Shown: in pieces, positions 14,438 through 22,758 of the stretch | Layout of the letters: every line of letters begins with the position of its first letter | How positions within the stretch are numbered: the first letter of the stretch is position 1 | DNA from: T3Sed10-241 sp036796255 | GTDB taxonomy: Bacteria; Bacteroidota; Bacteroidia; Flavobacteriales_D; Cryomorphaceae | Length of the DNA stretch: 33,257 bases | NCBI GenBank assembly: GCA_036796255.1 | Contig: DAIRDH010000039.1 | Span: forward strand, 1 to 33,257 | Direction: 5' to 3' | The notes under the pieces: model-generated | What the model saw: only the letters and a program-made list of their open reading frames with translations | Databases searched by the model: none | What the model was told of the DNA's origin: nothing | Program-made: the position numbers and the translations under genes

Positions 14438-17400
14438 ATGTTTTTGATTTTTGATACCGAGACCACAGGTTTACCCCGCAATTACAATGCACCGCTCAGC
14501 GATTCAGACAATTGGCCCCGATTGGTGCAGATTGCCTGGCAGCTGCACGATGCAGAGGGAAGGCTGATTTCGGCGCAAAATCTCATCGCCAAACCCGAAG
14601 GCTTCACCATTCCCTTCAATGCGGTGAAAATTCACGGTATCACCACTGAGCGGGCCATGGAGGAAGGCTTACCGCTCGCCGAGGTCATGGCACGATTCGA
14701 AGCCGACCGCGCCAAAGCGAAGTATGCTGTAGGGCACAACATTGAGTTTGACATCAACATTGTAGGGGCTGAAAATCACCGCCTCAATCAGCCAGTTGCT
14801 GTAGCTGCGATGCGCGTGCTTGACACCAAATTGCTGGGAACCAATTTTTGTGCGATACCGGGCGGCAAAGGTGGGGGTTTTAAATGGCCGAGCCTTACCG
14901 AATTGCACACCAAACTCTTTGGCAAAGCCTTTGCCGACGCCCACGACGCGGCTTATGATGTGGATGCGACCGCTCGCTGCTTTTTCGGATTGATAAACCG
15001 CGGAGCGGCCAAGGTGGATGAAGTGAGCAATCCCCACTTGCTCACCTACGAAGCACCCAAACTGGCTGATGCCAATTTTGCGCAAGCGGATGACATAGGC
15101 CCCGATCAAGCCACCGACCTCAAGAAAAGCCGCAAAGCCGATATCACGGCCATGGCCGAAATGCCATTTGCACACCTGCATTCGCACACGCAGTTTTCGA
15201 TCTTGCAATGTACTTCCAGCGTCACGGAACTGGTGGCCAAGGCCAAGGAACACGGCATGCCCGCCGTTGCCATGACCGATCACGGCAATATGATGGCGGC
15301 ATTTCACTTTGTGCGCGATGCCATCAAGGCCGATATCACGCCCATCGTGGGTTGTGAATTCAACCTTTGTGCGGATCACAAAGACAAATCGCGGCAAGAC
15401 AATGGCTATCAAACGGTGCTGCTCGCTAAGAATAAGAATGGCTACCACAACCTCGCCAAGCTCGCTTCCATTGCATACACCTCTGGCTTTTACTATGTGC
15501 CGCGCATTGACAAAGAGGTGCTTGCGATGTACAAAGGCGACATCATTGCCACCACGGGTGGATTGTGGGGCGAGGTGCCTTTCCTCATCCTCAACGTGGG
15601 CGAAACCCAGGCCGAAGAGGCTTTTCTGTGGTGGAAGGAGATGTTTGGCGACGACTTTTACGTGGAGCTCAACCGCCACGGCATCGATGAGGAAGACATT
15701 GTAAATGAGACTTTACTCAAGTTTGCCGAAAGGCACAGCGTGAAATACTTCGCGGCCAACAACACCTACTACAGCGAGAAGTCGGATGCGAAAACCCACG
15801 ACATACTGCTTTGCGTGCGCGATGCAGAATCGGTGCACAAGCCCAAGAAATACATAGGCCGCCGTGGCCGTGAGTACCGCTACGGATTTCCGGAAGGCAA
15901 TTCTGAGTTTTACTTTAAGAGCGGCGACGAGATGAAAAAGCTCTTCGCCGACTTGCCCGAGGCCATTGCCACGGTGGGTGAAATTCTTGAAAAGATTGAG
16001 CGATACGAGTTGCAGCGCGACGTGTTGCTCCCGAAATTTGACATTCCGGCAGAGTTCCTCCATGCAGAGGATGAGCAAGATGGTGGAAAGCGTGGTGAAA
16101 ATGCCTACTTGCGCCACCTCACTTATGAGGGTGCCAAAAAGCGCTACCCTGAGATTACCGATGAAATAAGCGAGCGGCTCGACTTCGAGTTGGAAACCAT
16201 TGCCCGCACAGGCTACCCAGGTTACTTCCTCATCGTTCAGGATTTTTGCGAGGAAGCCCGAAGGCGTGGCGTCTGGGTGGGCCCGGGCAGGGGATCGGCA
16301 GCGGGCTCGGCGGTGGCTTATTGCACCCGCATCACCAATGTGGACCCCATCAAGTACGACCTGCTTTTTGAGCGTTTCCTCAATCCTGACCGGGTGTCGT
16401 TGCCTGACATCGACATCGACTTTGATGACGATGGCCGTCAGAAAGTAATTGATTACGTGATCGATAAATACGGTGCCAACCAAGTGGCGCAGATCATCAC
16501 CTACGGTACCATGGCTGCAAAGTCGTCGGTGCGCGATGCGGGCAGGGTCATGGACTTACCCCTGGGCGATACCGACCGCCTGGCCAAAATGGTGCCCAAT
16601 ATGGTCAAGCTCGCCAAGCTCTTCGAGATGGACGAAAAAACCATGAAGAGCAAGCTCAAGGAAATGGAGTTTTTACCAGCCCAGGAGCTCATCCGCACTG
16701 CTGGAGGCTCGGGCCTCGAGGCCGAAGTGGTCAATCAGGCCAGGGCCATTGAAGGCTCGGTGCGCAACACGGGCATACACGCATGCGGGGTGATCATCAC
16801 GCCCGACGACATTACCAACTTTGTGCCTGTGGCCACAGCCAAAGACAGCGACATGTGGTGCACCCAGTTCGACAACTCCGTGGTGGAGAATGCCGGCCTG
16901 CTGAAGATGGACTTCCTCGGATTGAAGACTTTGACGCTGATCAAAGACGCCATCGAAATCGTGCGCGACCGCTACGGGGTAGAAATCGATCCCGACACCA
17001 TTCCGCTCGAGGATGAGAAAACCTATGAGCTTTTCCAGCGCGGCGATACGGTAGGCATATTCCAGTATGAAAGTCCCGGAATGCAGGCGCATATGAAGGA
17101 GTTGAAACCCACGACTTTCGACGACCTGATCGCCATGAACGCCCTGTACCGTCCCGGCCCGATGGAGTACATCCCGAGCTTCATTCGCCGCAAGCATGGC
17201 CTCGAAGACATCACTTACGACCTTGACGCGAGCGAGGAGTATCTCAAGGAAACTTACGGTATTACCGTATACCAGGAGCAGGTGATGCTGCTTTCGCAAA
17301 AATTGGCGGACTTTACCAAAGGCGAAGCCGACGTTTTGCGGAAAGCAATGGGTAAAAAGCAGCGCGATGTGCTGGACAAAATGAAGCCCAAATTCATAGA

Positions 17401-18724
17401 GCAAGCCAGCGCCAAAGGCCATGCGCCCAAAACGCTCGAAAAAGTATGGAAAGACTGGGAGGCTTTTGCGAGCTATGCATTCAACAAGTCGCACTCCACC
17501 TGCTATGCACTTATCGCTTTCCAAACGGCTTACCTCAAGGCGCACTATCCCGCGGCTTACATGGCTTCGGTGTTGAGTAACAACATGAACGACATCAAGC
17601 AAGTGACCTTCTTCATGGAGGAATGCCGCCGCATGGGTTCGCCTGTACTTGGCCCCAGTGTCAATGAGTCGAACCTGAAGTTTACAGTAAACGAGAAGAA
17701 CGAAATCCGCTTTGGACTTGCAGCCATCAAAGGCGTGGGTGAGGGAGCGGTAAACTCCATAGTCGCTGAGCGAGAGAAAAAAGGGCCATTTAAAGATGTA
17801 TTCGACTTTGTGAACCGGGTCGACTTGCGTCAAAACAACAAGCGTGTGCTCGAGAGCCTTGCACTCGCGGGTGCCTTTGACTGCTTCGCTGATATGCATC
17901 GTGCCCAGTATTTTGCCCCAATGGCAAATGGCAACACGTTTATAGAGCAATTGCTCAAGTTTGGCAGTGCCATGCAATCGGCCAATGATGCTCCGCCCGA
18001 TTTATTTGGCGGTACCATAGCCGTTGAGGTCAACACGCCTGAGCCACCTGTGGCCGATCGCTGGGGCAATCTGGAGCAGCTCAACAAGGAGAAAGAGGTA
18101 GTGGGCATTTACATCAGTGCGCACCCGCTGGATGATTTCCGGCTCGAGATTGAAAATTTCGCCAAAGACAGCTTGAAGAAGCTGCAGTTTCTCGATGAAA
18201 TTGAAAACCACGAGCTCTCACTGGCCGGAATGGTGGCCCTCGTGGAGCACCGCACCACCAAGACGGGTAAGCCGTTTGGCAGTTTTGAACTGGAAGACTT
18301 TAGCGATTCTAAAAAGTTTTTCCTTTTTGGCGAGGAGTACATGAAGATGAGGCACTTCCTGCTGCCCGGTGCATTTCTGTTTGTGCGCGGCAAGGTGATG
18401 CAGCGGCAGTGGAGCAAGACCCGGGAACTCGAGTTTAAGATTACCAATATCGAATTACTGAATGACTTGCGTCAAAAGAAAACGCGAAAGGTGACCATTG
18501 AATTTCGGCTCGATGACCTCAATGAAGGAATGATGGGTCAGCTGGAGCGCTTGATGGGTAAAAGCAAGAATGGCAACAGCTGCCCTGTTGAGTTTCGTGT
18601 GCTCGACCCCATGCGCAAGCTAAGCATCAGGATGCCTTCGCGTAGCATGAAAATAGATTTGAGCAATGAAACCATAAATCAATTAGATGCGATGAGTGGT
18701 TTGAAGTATGCGCTCAATGGCTAA
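14438..18724 (+). CDS. dnaE: DNA polymerase III alpha subunit with N-terminal DnaQ-like exonuclease
   Basis: The replicative polymerase, 1428 residues. Residues 1-185 are a DnaQ-type 3'-5' proofreading exonuclease: ExoI DTETTG (Asp6, Glu8), ExoII HNIEFD (Asp105), ExoIII with His169 and Asp174 in DAHDAAYDVDAT. A PHP domain follows, starting with HLHSHTQFS (His246, 248, 250) and TDHGN (281-285). The polymerase core has GPGRGSAAGS, the catalytic PDIDIDFDD (656-664), GIHACGV and NKSHSTCYALIAFQTAYLKAHYP. The tail includes a helix-hairpin-helix region and an OB fold. Fusion of proofreading and polymerase is known in Bacteroidota DnaE and replaces the need for a separate epsilon contact. All catalytic motifs are intact, so both activities are expected. 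The short leader suggests a promoter close to the start; trxA follows after 83 bp. Confidence 0.97.
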   Translation: MFLIFDTETTGLPRNYNAPLSDSDNWPRLVQIAWQLHDAEGRLISAQNLIAKPEGFTIPFNAVKIHGITTERAMEEGLPLAEVMARFEADRAKAKYAVGHNIEFDINIVGAENHRLNQPVAVAAMRVLDTKLLGTNFCAIPGGKGGGFKWPSLTELHTKLFGKAFADAHDAAYDVDATARCFFGLINRGAAKVDEVSNPHLLTYEAPKLADANFAQADDIGPDQATDLKKSRKADITAMAEMPFAHLHSHTQFSILQCTSSVTELVAKAKEHGMPAVAMTDHGNMMAAFHFVRDAIKADITPIVGCEFNLCADHKDKSRQDNGYQTVLLAKNKNGYHNLAKLASIAYTSGFYYVPRIDKEVLAMYKGDIIATTGGLWGEVPFLILNVGETQAEEAFLWWKEMFGDDFYVELNRHGIDEEDIVNETLLKFAERHSVKYFAANNTYYSEKSDAKTHDILLCVRDAESVHKPKKYIGRRGREYRYGFPEGNSEFYFKSGDEMKKLFADLPEAIATVGEILEKIERYELQRDVLLPKFDIPAEFLHAEDEQDGGKRGENAYLRHLTYEGAKKRYPEITDEISERLDFELETIARTGYPGYFLIVQDFCEEARRRGVWVGPGRGSAAGSAVAYCTRITNVDPIKYDLLFERFLNPDRVSLPDIDIDFDDDGRQKVIDYVIDKYGANQVAQIITYGTMAAKSSVRDAGRVMDLPLGDTDRLAKMVPNMVKLAKLFEMDEKTMKSKLKEMEFLPAQELIRTAGGSGLEAEVVNQARAIEGSVRNTGIHACGVIITPDDITNFVPVATAKDSDMWCTQFDNSVVENAGLLKMDFLGLKTLTLIKDAIEIVRDRYGVEIDPDTIPLEDEKTYELFQRGDTVGIFQYESPGMQAHMKELKPTTFDDLIAMNALYRPGPMEYIPSFIRRKHGLEDITYDLDASEEYLKETYGITVYQEQVMLLSQKLADFTKGEADVLRKAMGKKQRDVLDKMKPKFIEQASAKGHAPKTLEKVWKDWEAFASYAFNKSHSTCYALIAFQTAYLKAHYPAAYMASVLSNNMNDIKQVTFFMEECRRMGSPVLGPSVNESNLKFTVNEKNEIRFGLAAIKGVGEGAVNSIVAEREKKGPFKDVFDFVNRVDLRQNNKRVLESLALAGAFDCFADMHRAQYFAPMANGNTFIEQLLKFGSAMQSANDAPPDLFGGTIAVEVNTPEPPVADRWGNLEQLNKEKEVVGIYISAHPLDDFRLEIENFAKDSLKKLQFLDEIENHELSLAGMVALVEHRTTKTGKPFGSFELEDFSDSKKFFLFGEEYMKMRHFLLPGAFLFVRGKVMQRQWSKTRELEFKITNIELLNDLRQKKTRKVTIEFRLDDLNEGMMGQLERLMGKSKNGNSCPVEFRVLDPMRKLSIRMPSRSMKIDLSNETINQLDAMSGLKYALNG

Positions 18725-18807
18725 TTTTGTAGAATATTTAGTGTGAGACTCAGGCTGGAACAAATCCTACCATTATCTTGCACTCGTAAAACCTTAAGAA
18801 CACAATC

Positions 18808-19125
18808 ATGGCAGTAGAATTCACAGAAGCCAACTTTGAGGAGTTGGCAATGCAATCAGACAAACCAGTACTCGTAGACTTCTGGGCGGAGTGGTGCGGA
18901 CCTTGTCGCATGGTAGGCCCAATCGTTGAAGAGATTTCGAATGATTACAATGGCAAAGCCATTGTAGGAAAAGTAAACGTGGATGAGAATCCAGGCATCA
19001 GCGCCAAGTATGGTATCCGCAACATCCCAACTATCCTCTTCCTCAAAAATGGCGAAGTGGTTGACAAATCAGTGGGAGCTGTACCGAAGAGTATTTTAAC
19101 GGGCAAATTGGATGCTCAACTTTGA
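18808..19125 (+). CDS. trxA: Thioredoxin
   Basis: Cytoplasmic disulfide reductase of 105 residues, the usual length. The active site WCGPC lies in VDFWAEWCGPCRMVGP, the cis-proline is in RNIPTILFLKNGE, and the fold's GKVNVDENPGISAKYGI segment is intact. No signal peptide is present, so this is the cytosolic form and not an exported thioredoxin-like protein. The start is the ATG at 18808. It lies 83 bp after dnaE and has its own strong terminator, so it may be expressed separately. Confidence 0.96.
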   Translation: MAVEFTEANFEELAMQSDKPVLVDFWAEWCGPCRMVGPIVEEISNDYNGKAIVGKVNVDENPGISAKYGIRNIPTILFLKNGEVVDKSVGAVPKSILTGKLDAQL

Positions 19126-19146
19126 GGAAATCACAAAAATCGAAAT

Positions 19147-19174
19147 AAAAAAAGCGCCATTTGGCGCTTTTTTT
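19147..19174. terminator. Bidirectional terminator between trxA and the AlkD-like gene
   Basis: AAAAAAAGCGCC (19147-19158), loop ATTT, GGCGCTTTTTTT (19163-19174). Perfect stem with A and T tracts, lying between convergent genes. Confidence 0.92.
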
Positions 19175-19196
19175 TGTGGAATAAATTGAATTTTCC

Positions 19197-19868
19197 TCAC
19201 AGGGTCATGTGATGCGCAGTTGCTCCAGCGGTTGTTTGGTTGGGAAATGTAATTTCCTTTGCCCTGGAAGACTTCTTGAGTCCCAATTGCTCCGACACCT
19301 CCATGGCATGTTGTTTCAAAACTTCATTTCGGCTGGCGATCGCAGTAAGAGCTCCTTGCATTGCCTCCTTCACTTCAGGTTTTTCATTTGCAAAAGTGCT
19401 GACTATGGTATGCAACTGCTTTGCGAAAAAATCGCTGCTCAGGTTGTTCTGCTTCCGCGCTACTTCTGATAGGGTCATGTAGGCGTAAGCTTTTAAGTCG
19501 CAATCCTCACAATACAACCACTTGTTAATGAAGCCTACAGCATGTTCTGAATTGGCGAGTACGCGCTTGCAAAATTTTTCAGCAAAAGGGGAAGGGTAGA
19601 GTTGCTCTGCACGCTTGTTGAGTTCATCAAGGGTATAGCTCTTTGGGTCATCGATCATGGTGGCGAGCACCTTCATGTCGTGGTTGCGGGTTCCGTAAAG
19701 TTCGTCAGCGAGTACCGCATCATTTTCCAGGCCTTTGGCAACCTCCTGGATTTTGGAAAAGTTAAGTCCATACGTCGCATCACCGCGGGTATCTGAGTCT
19801 TTCCATCCGTTTTTAATGACTTTATCTCTTTGGTTTTCAAGTTTTTTTGCAATCTCTTCTACTGTCAT
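19197..19868 (-). CDS. DNA alkylation repair (AlkD-like) HEAT-repeat protein
   Basis: A 223-residue all-helical protein. The segment DATYGLNFSKIQEVAKGLENDAVLADELYGTRNHDMKVLATMIDDP corresponds to the AlkD-type pattern of a V/F-xxxLRxxAK helix followed by LAxxLWxSxxHExxxLA. Helices continue through NKWLYCEDCDLKAYAYMTLSEVAR and EVKEAMQGALTAIASRN. AlkD excises bulky or cationic alkylated bases, using a Trp/Asp/Arg cleft. Several usual AlkD positions are replaced here (Tyr for Trp in DELYG), so glycosylase activity is not assured and the protein may be a non-catalytic relative. The start may be ATG 19868 (MTVEEI) or 19874. A possible -7 element, TAACTTCG (19906-19899, minus), is one base from consensus. 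Single leftward gene. Confidence 0.72.
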   Translation of the reverse strand: MTVEEIAKKLENQRDKVIKNGWKDSDTRGDATYGLNFSKIQEVAKGLENDAVLADELYGTRNHDMKVLATMIDDPKSYTLDELNKRAEQLYPSPFAEKFCKRVLANSEHAVGFINKWLYCEDCDLKAYAYMTLSEVARKQNNLSSDFFAKQLHTIVSTFANEKPEVKEAMQGALTAIASRNEVLKQHAMEVSEQLGLKKSSRAKEITFPNQTTAGATAHHMTL

Positions 19869-20061
19869 AAGCATTCAAGTCTTTGGATTTTAATTGACCG
19901 AAGTTAGCGGATTGTATGAAGATCTTGAAATTTTTCATATTAAGTTTTTAAAGGTCTGAGGCTCACAACTAGTTGAGTTGAGTATTGGACTGGCATTGTA
20001 AATTCGAATTTCATCTATCAATTTCGCGTCAAAATGGAATGTAAATTATCACCCTGCGGTG

Positions 20062-20069
20062 TACATTTG
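20062..20069 (+). promoter_or_regulatory. Candidate -7 element for the DUF2461 gene
   Basis: TACATTTG matches TAnnTTTG exactly, 29 bp before the ATG. No good TTG box stands about 20 bp upstream. Confidence 0.4.
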
Positions 20070-20098
20070 TAAGCCATCTTCAAAAGAATGAGAAACAT

Positions 20099-20785
20099 AT
20101 GAAATATTTCAATCCCGGATTCAACGATTTTTTCAAAGAGCTCGCTGCCAACAACCACAAAGAGTGGTTTGACGCCAATCGAAAGCGGTATTTGAAGGAA
20201 GTGAAGCAGCCTTTCGAGGATTTTGTGAAGGCTTACATCGAAGCCCTTTTGCCCTTGATGCCCGGCATCGAGCAGGATGCAAAGAAGGCCATTTTCCGCA
20301 TCAACCGCGATATCCGTTTTTCGAAAGACAAGACGCCTTACAAATTGCATGCAGCGGCCTATCTTTCGCCTTACGGCAAAAAGGATCCCTACTCAGCGGG
20401 TATTTATTTCCAATTTGGGCCGGAGCATGTGATGATCGCCGGCGGACTTTATCAACCCGACAATGCGCAGCTCAAGCTTGTAAGGCATGCGATCGCTACA
20501 GATCCTTCGCAAATTGAATCATTGATGAATGCTTCTGCATTCAAAAAGTTTTATGGTGAAATAAAGGGCGAGGAAAACAAGCGTATCAATGATGCAGATT
20601 TGATGGAGGCGGCAGTTAAAGTTCCACTGTTGATGAAGAAGCAAATGTATTTCGAAGCCCTTCATGAGCCCGATTTTATAAGCAGTCCTGAATTGCTCGG
20701 GCGTATGCTTGATCATTATAAAGCGGCCGCACCGGTCGTCAATTATTTTAAAGATATTTTGTTGCACCATGATGAGAATGCCTGA
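20099..20785 (+). CDS. DUF2461 family protein
   Basis: A 228-residue soluble protein. The N-terminus FNPGFNDFFKELAANNHKEWFDANRKRYLKEVKQPFEDFV and the motif FRINRDIRFSKDKTPYKLHAAAYLSP, followed by AGIYFQFGPEHVMIAGGLYQPD, are the signature of DUF2461 (related to hypothetical protein TIGR02453). Function is unknown; the conserved Arg/Asp/Lys cluster suggests a binding site, but no catalytic role is known. Length is normal for the family. It stands alone between the leftward AlkD-like gene and the TraB-like gene, 115 bp from the latter. Confidence 0.92.
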   Translation: MKYFNPGFNDFFKELAANNHKEWFDANRKRYLKEVKQPFEDFVKAYIEALLPLMPGIEQDAKKAIFRINRDIRFSKDKTPYKLHAAAYLSPYGKKDPYSAGIYFQFGPEHVMIAGGLYQPDNAQLKLVRHAIATDPSQIESLMNASAFKKFYGEIKGEENKRINDADLMEAAVKVPLLMKKQMYFEALHEPDFISSPELLGRMLDHYKAAAPVVNYFKDILLHHDENA

Positions 20786-20900
20786 GCGCATAGCGCAGCA
20801 ATTTTCCCACTTAAAAGCCTTTGCAACCGTTCAAAAATATTCAGCTGACAAACGGCACAGAATTTACGTTATTTAGGTCTTCAAAATCAAAGAAACGAAA

Positions 20901-21788
20901 ATGAAAAATTTAAAAACAGTTTGTGTTAACTGCCTGAAGGGAATGGTGCTGTTGGCCGGTTTCTTCCTTATTGCTCAACTCGCTACAGCGCAAAAATTGG
21001 AGAATACTTTGCTCTGGAAAGTCGAATCAGACGACCACAGAACTTCTTATCTGTTTGGGACAATTCACGTACTGCCGCAATCGGAATTTGAACTTAAAGA
21101 TAAGGCTATAAGTGCTTTGAGGAGCTCTGAAATATTGGCACTTGAAATTGACATGAGTGACCCGAGTATGCAGATGAAAATGATGCAATTGTCTTCCATG
21201 AAGGATGGTACAACGCTCGATAAATTGCTGGACGCTGAGTCATACCGAAAGTTAGACACCATGCTTCAGCAATCTATTGGAGCCAGCGTAGCCTTTATGA
21301 ATGGATTTAAGCCTTTCGTGGTTAGCAGTATGTTGATAGGCAGACTCATCGAAGGTCAACCTGCCAGTTTCGAAGGCGTACTGGTGCAGCAGGCCCAGAA
21401 GGCTGAGATGCCTGTTATGGGATTGGAAACCCTGGAAGATCAAATGGCCATCTTCGATCGTATTCCTTATGCGCAGCAAGCAGAAGACCTCAAGGAAATG
21501 ATCAACGAGGAGGAAAAAATTAAAAAAATGTATGCCGAAATGATTCGCATGTACCGGGCTGAAGAAATGGAGGCGCTTTATGCAATGATCGTTAAGGAAA
21601 TTGGCGATGAGTCGCAAATAGATGAACTGCTCGACTCGCGCAACAAGAAGTGGATTTCGATCATCGATAAAACTTCATCTGAAAAAGCTGTATTTTATGC
21701 TGTTGGCGCTGGACACCTTGCCGGTAAAAATGGGGTAATTAATTTATTGCGTAAGGAAGGCTTTAGCGTCACTCCAGTGATGAAATGA
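20901..21788 (+). CDS. TraB/GumN family protein, exported
   Basis: The 295-residue protein has a signal peptide (1-30, ending LATA) and then the TraB/GumN fold: LLWKVESDDHRTSYLFGTIHV with the conserved GT-x-H, LALEIDMSDP, the VMGLETLEDQMAIFDRIPY motif with its Glu, and the C-terminal FYAVGAGHLAGKNGVINLLRKEGF with the GxGHLxG motif. These conserved Gly/His/Glu residues define a predicted metal-dependent, Tiki-like protease family, acting here in the periplasm; activity in bacterial members is largely unproven. Single rightward gene followed by a UUCG-loop terminator. Confidence 0.92.
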   Translation: MKNLKTVCVNCLKGMVLLAGFFLIAQLATAQKLENTLLWKVESDDHRTSYLFGTIHVLPQSEFELKDKAISALRSSEILALEIDMSDPSMQMKMMQLSSMKDGTTLDKLLDAESYRKLDTMLQQSIGASVAFMNGFKPFVVSSMLIGRLIEGQPASFEGVLVQQAQKAEMPVMGLETLEDQMAIFDRIPYAQQAEDLKEMINEEEKIKKMYAEMIRMYRAEEMEALYAMIVKEIGDESQIDELLDSRNKKWISIIDKTSSEKAVFYAVGAGHLAGKNGVINLLRKEGFSVTPVMK

Positions 21789-21812
21789 AATTGATTCGAA
21801 TGCAAATTATTC

Positions 21813-21838
21813 AAAATGCACTCTTCGGGGTGCATTTT
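21813..21838. terminator. Terminator with TTCG loop between traB-like and terC-like genes
   Basis: AAAATGCACTC (21813-21823), loop TTCG, GGGTGCATTTT (21828-21838) with one T:G pair and a T-run onward to 21842. It serves the rightward gene and may also serve the convergent leftward one. Confidence 0.9.
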
Positions 21839-21927
21839 TTTTGCCCGGTTGTCAGTGCTTCACATTGCCCATAGAATTTATCGTTTCAAAGTGCTCCAGA
21901 CTTTTGCAGAAGCGGAACCCTACTCTC

Positions 21928-22662
21928 CTAAGCTTCCTTTTTCACCTGCCTCCTGCTCCCACTGCGAATGTTGAGAAACTCCACGAGGAGCGAGAAGAAC
22001 AGCGCAAAGTATACATAGCCACGCTCGATGTGCTGGTGCAGGCCATCGAGGATCAGCACAAAGGCGATCAGAATCAAAAACGAAAGCGCCAGCATTTGCA
22101 AACTCGGATTGCGCTCAATAATTCGACTGATCTTATTGACGAAAATCAGCATAACTGCCATAGAAATCACCACTGCAGTCACCATGATACTGAGTTGACT
22201 CACCATACCTACTGCCGTGAGTATGGAATCAATAGAGAATACCATGTCGATGAGGATAATCATGGTTACGGCGCCACCGAAGCTGCGAGGAGCCTTGGCC
22301 GGGCTGCCTTCTGCCGGGGGGTTGGTCTTGTGGTGTATTTCATTGACGGTTTTCACCAGTAGGAACAAGCCTCCGGCAAACAGAATCAGGTCGCGGCCTG
22401 AATAAGCCGTGTCGTACAGTTCAAACAGCGGTTGCTGAAAATGCACCAGCCATGAAATCATCATTAACAGTGCAATCCGAAAGAAAAGGGCAAGGGCCAG
22501 TCCGGTTACACGGGCTTTGGGCTGTTGCTCCAGTGGCAGCTTTCCGGAAATGATGGAAATGAAGAGGATGTTGTCGATCCCGAGGATGATTTCGAGCAGT
22601 GTAAGGGTTCCCAAAGCGATTAAGCCTTCGGGGGTAAGCAATACGGTAAAGTCGAGTTCCAT
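21928..22662 (-). CDS. TerC family integral membrane protein
   Basis: A 244-residue inner-membrane protein with about seven helices. The TerC signature motifs are present: LEIILGIDNILFISII near residue 24 and ILIDMVFSIDSILTAVGM near residue 136, whose paired acidic residues within helices are proposed to bind metal. Family members are linked to tellurite resistance and to manganese export. The ATG at 22662 (MELDFTVLLTPEG) gives the usual N-terminus; the open frame extends upstream to 22752 but through the palindrome at 22695-22719. It lies 97 bp downstream of paaZ on the same strand, so read-through expression is possible. No other tellurite genes are near, so a metal-ion or general membrane role is more likely than tellurite resistance. 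Confidence 0.92.
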   Translation of the reverse strand: MELDFTVLLTPEGLIALGTLTLLEIILGIDNILFISIISGKLPLEQQPKARVTGLALALFFRIALLMMISWLVHFQQPLFELYDTAYSGRDLILFAGGLFLLVKTVNEIHHKTNPPAEGSPAKAPRSFGGAVTMIILIDMVFSIDSILTAVGMVSQLSIMVTAVVISMAVMLIFVNKISRIIERNPSLQMLALSFLILIAFVLILDGLHQHIERGYVYFALFFSLLVEFLNIRSGSRRQVKKEA

Positions 22663-22694
22663 GGGGCTTGGCTTTTTGAGTGGGGCTTGAAATT

Positions 22695-22719
22695 GGGGCC
22701 GCAGCGCAGCTGCGGCCCC
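22695..22719. terminator. Strong palindrome between paaZ and the terC-like gene
   Basis: GGGGCCGCAGC (22695-22705), loop GCA, GCTGCGGCCCC (22709-22719): a perfect 11-bp GC-rich stem. The T-tract on the minus strand is weak (AATTT), so it may terminate paaZ only partly or be a REP-like element. Confidence 0.55.
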
Positions 22720-22758
22720 TCCAAAACATGGATCAAAGGTGCAACAAGCCAATGAGAT

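Noticed and set aside
14669..17977. Long minus-strand frames opposite dnaE (for example 14669-15679 and 16673-17977)
   Set aside because: Antisense of a highly conserved polymerase; their composition reflects the codon bias of the real gene.
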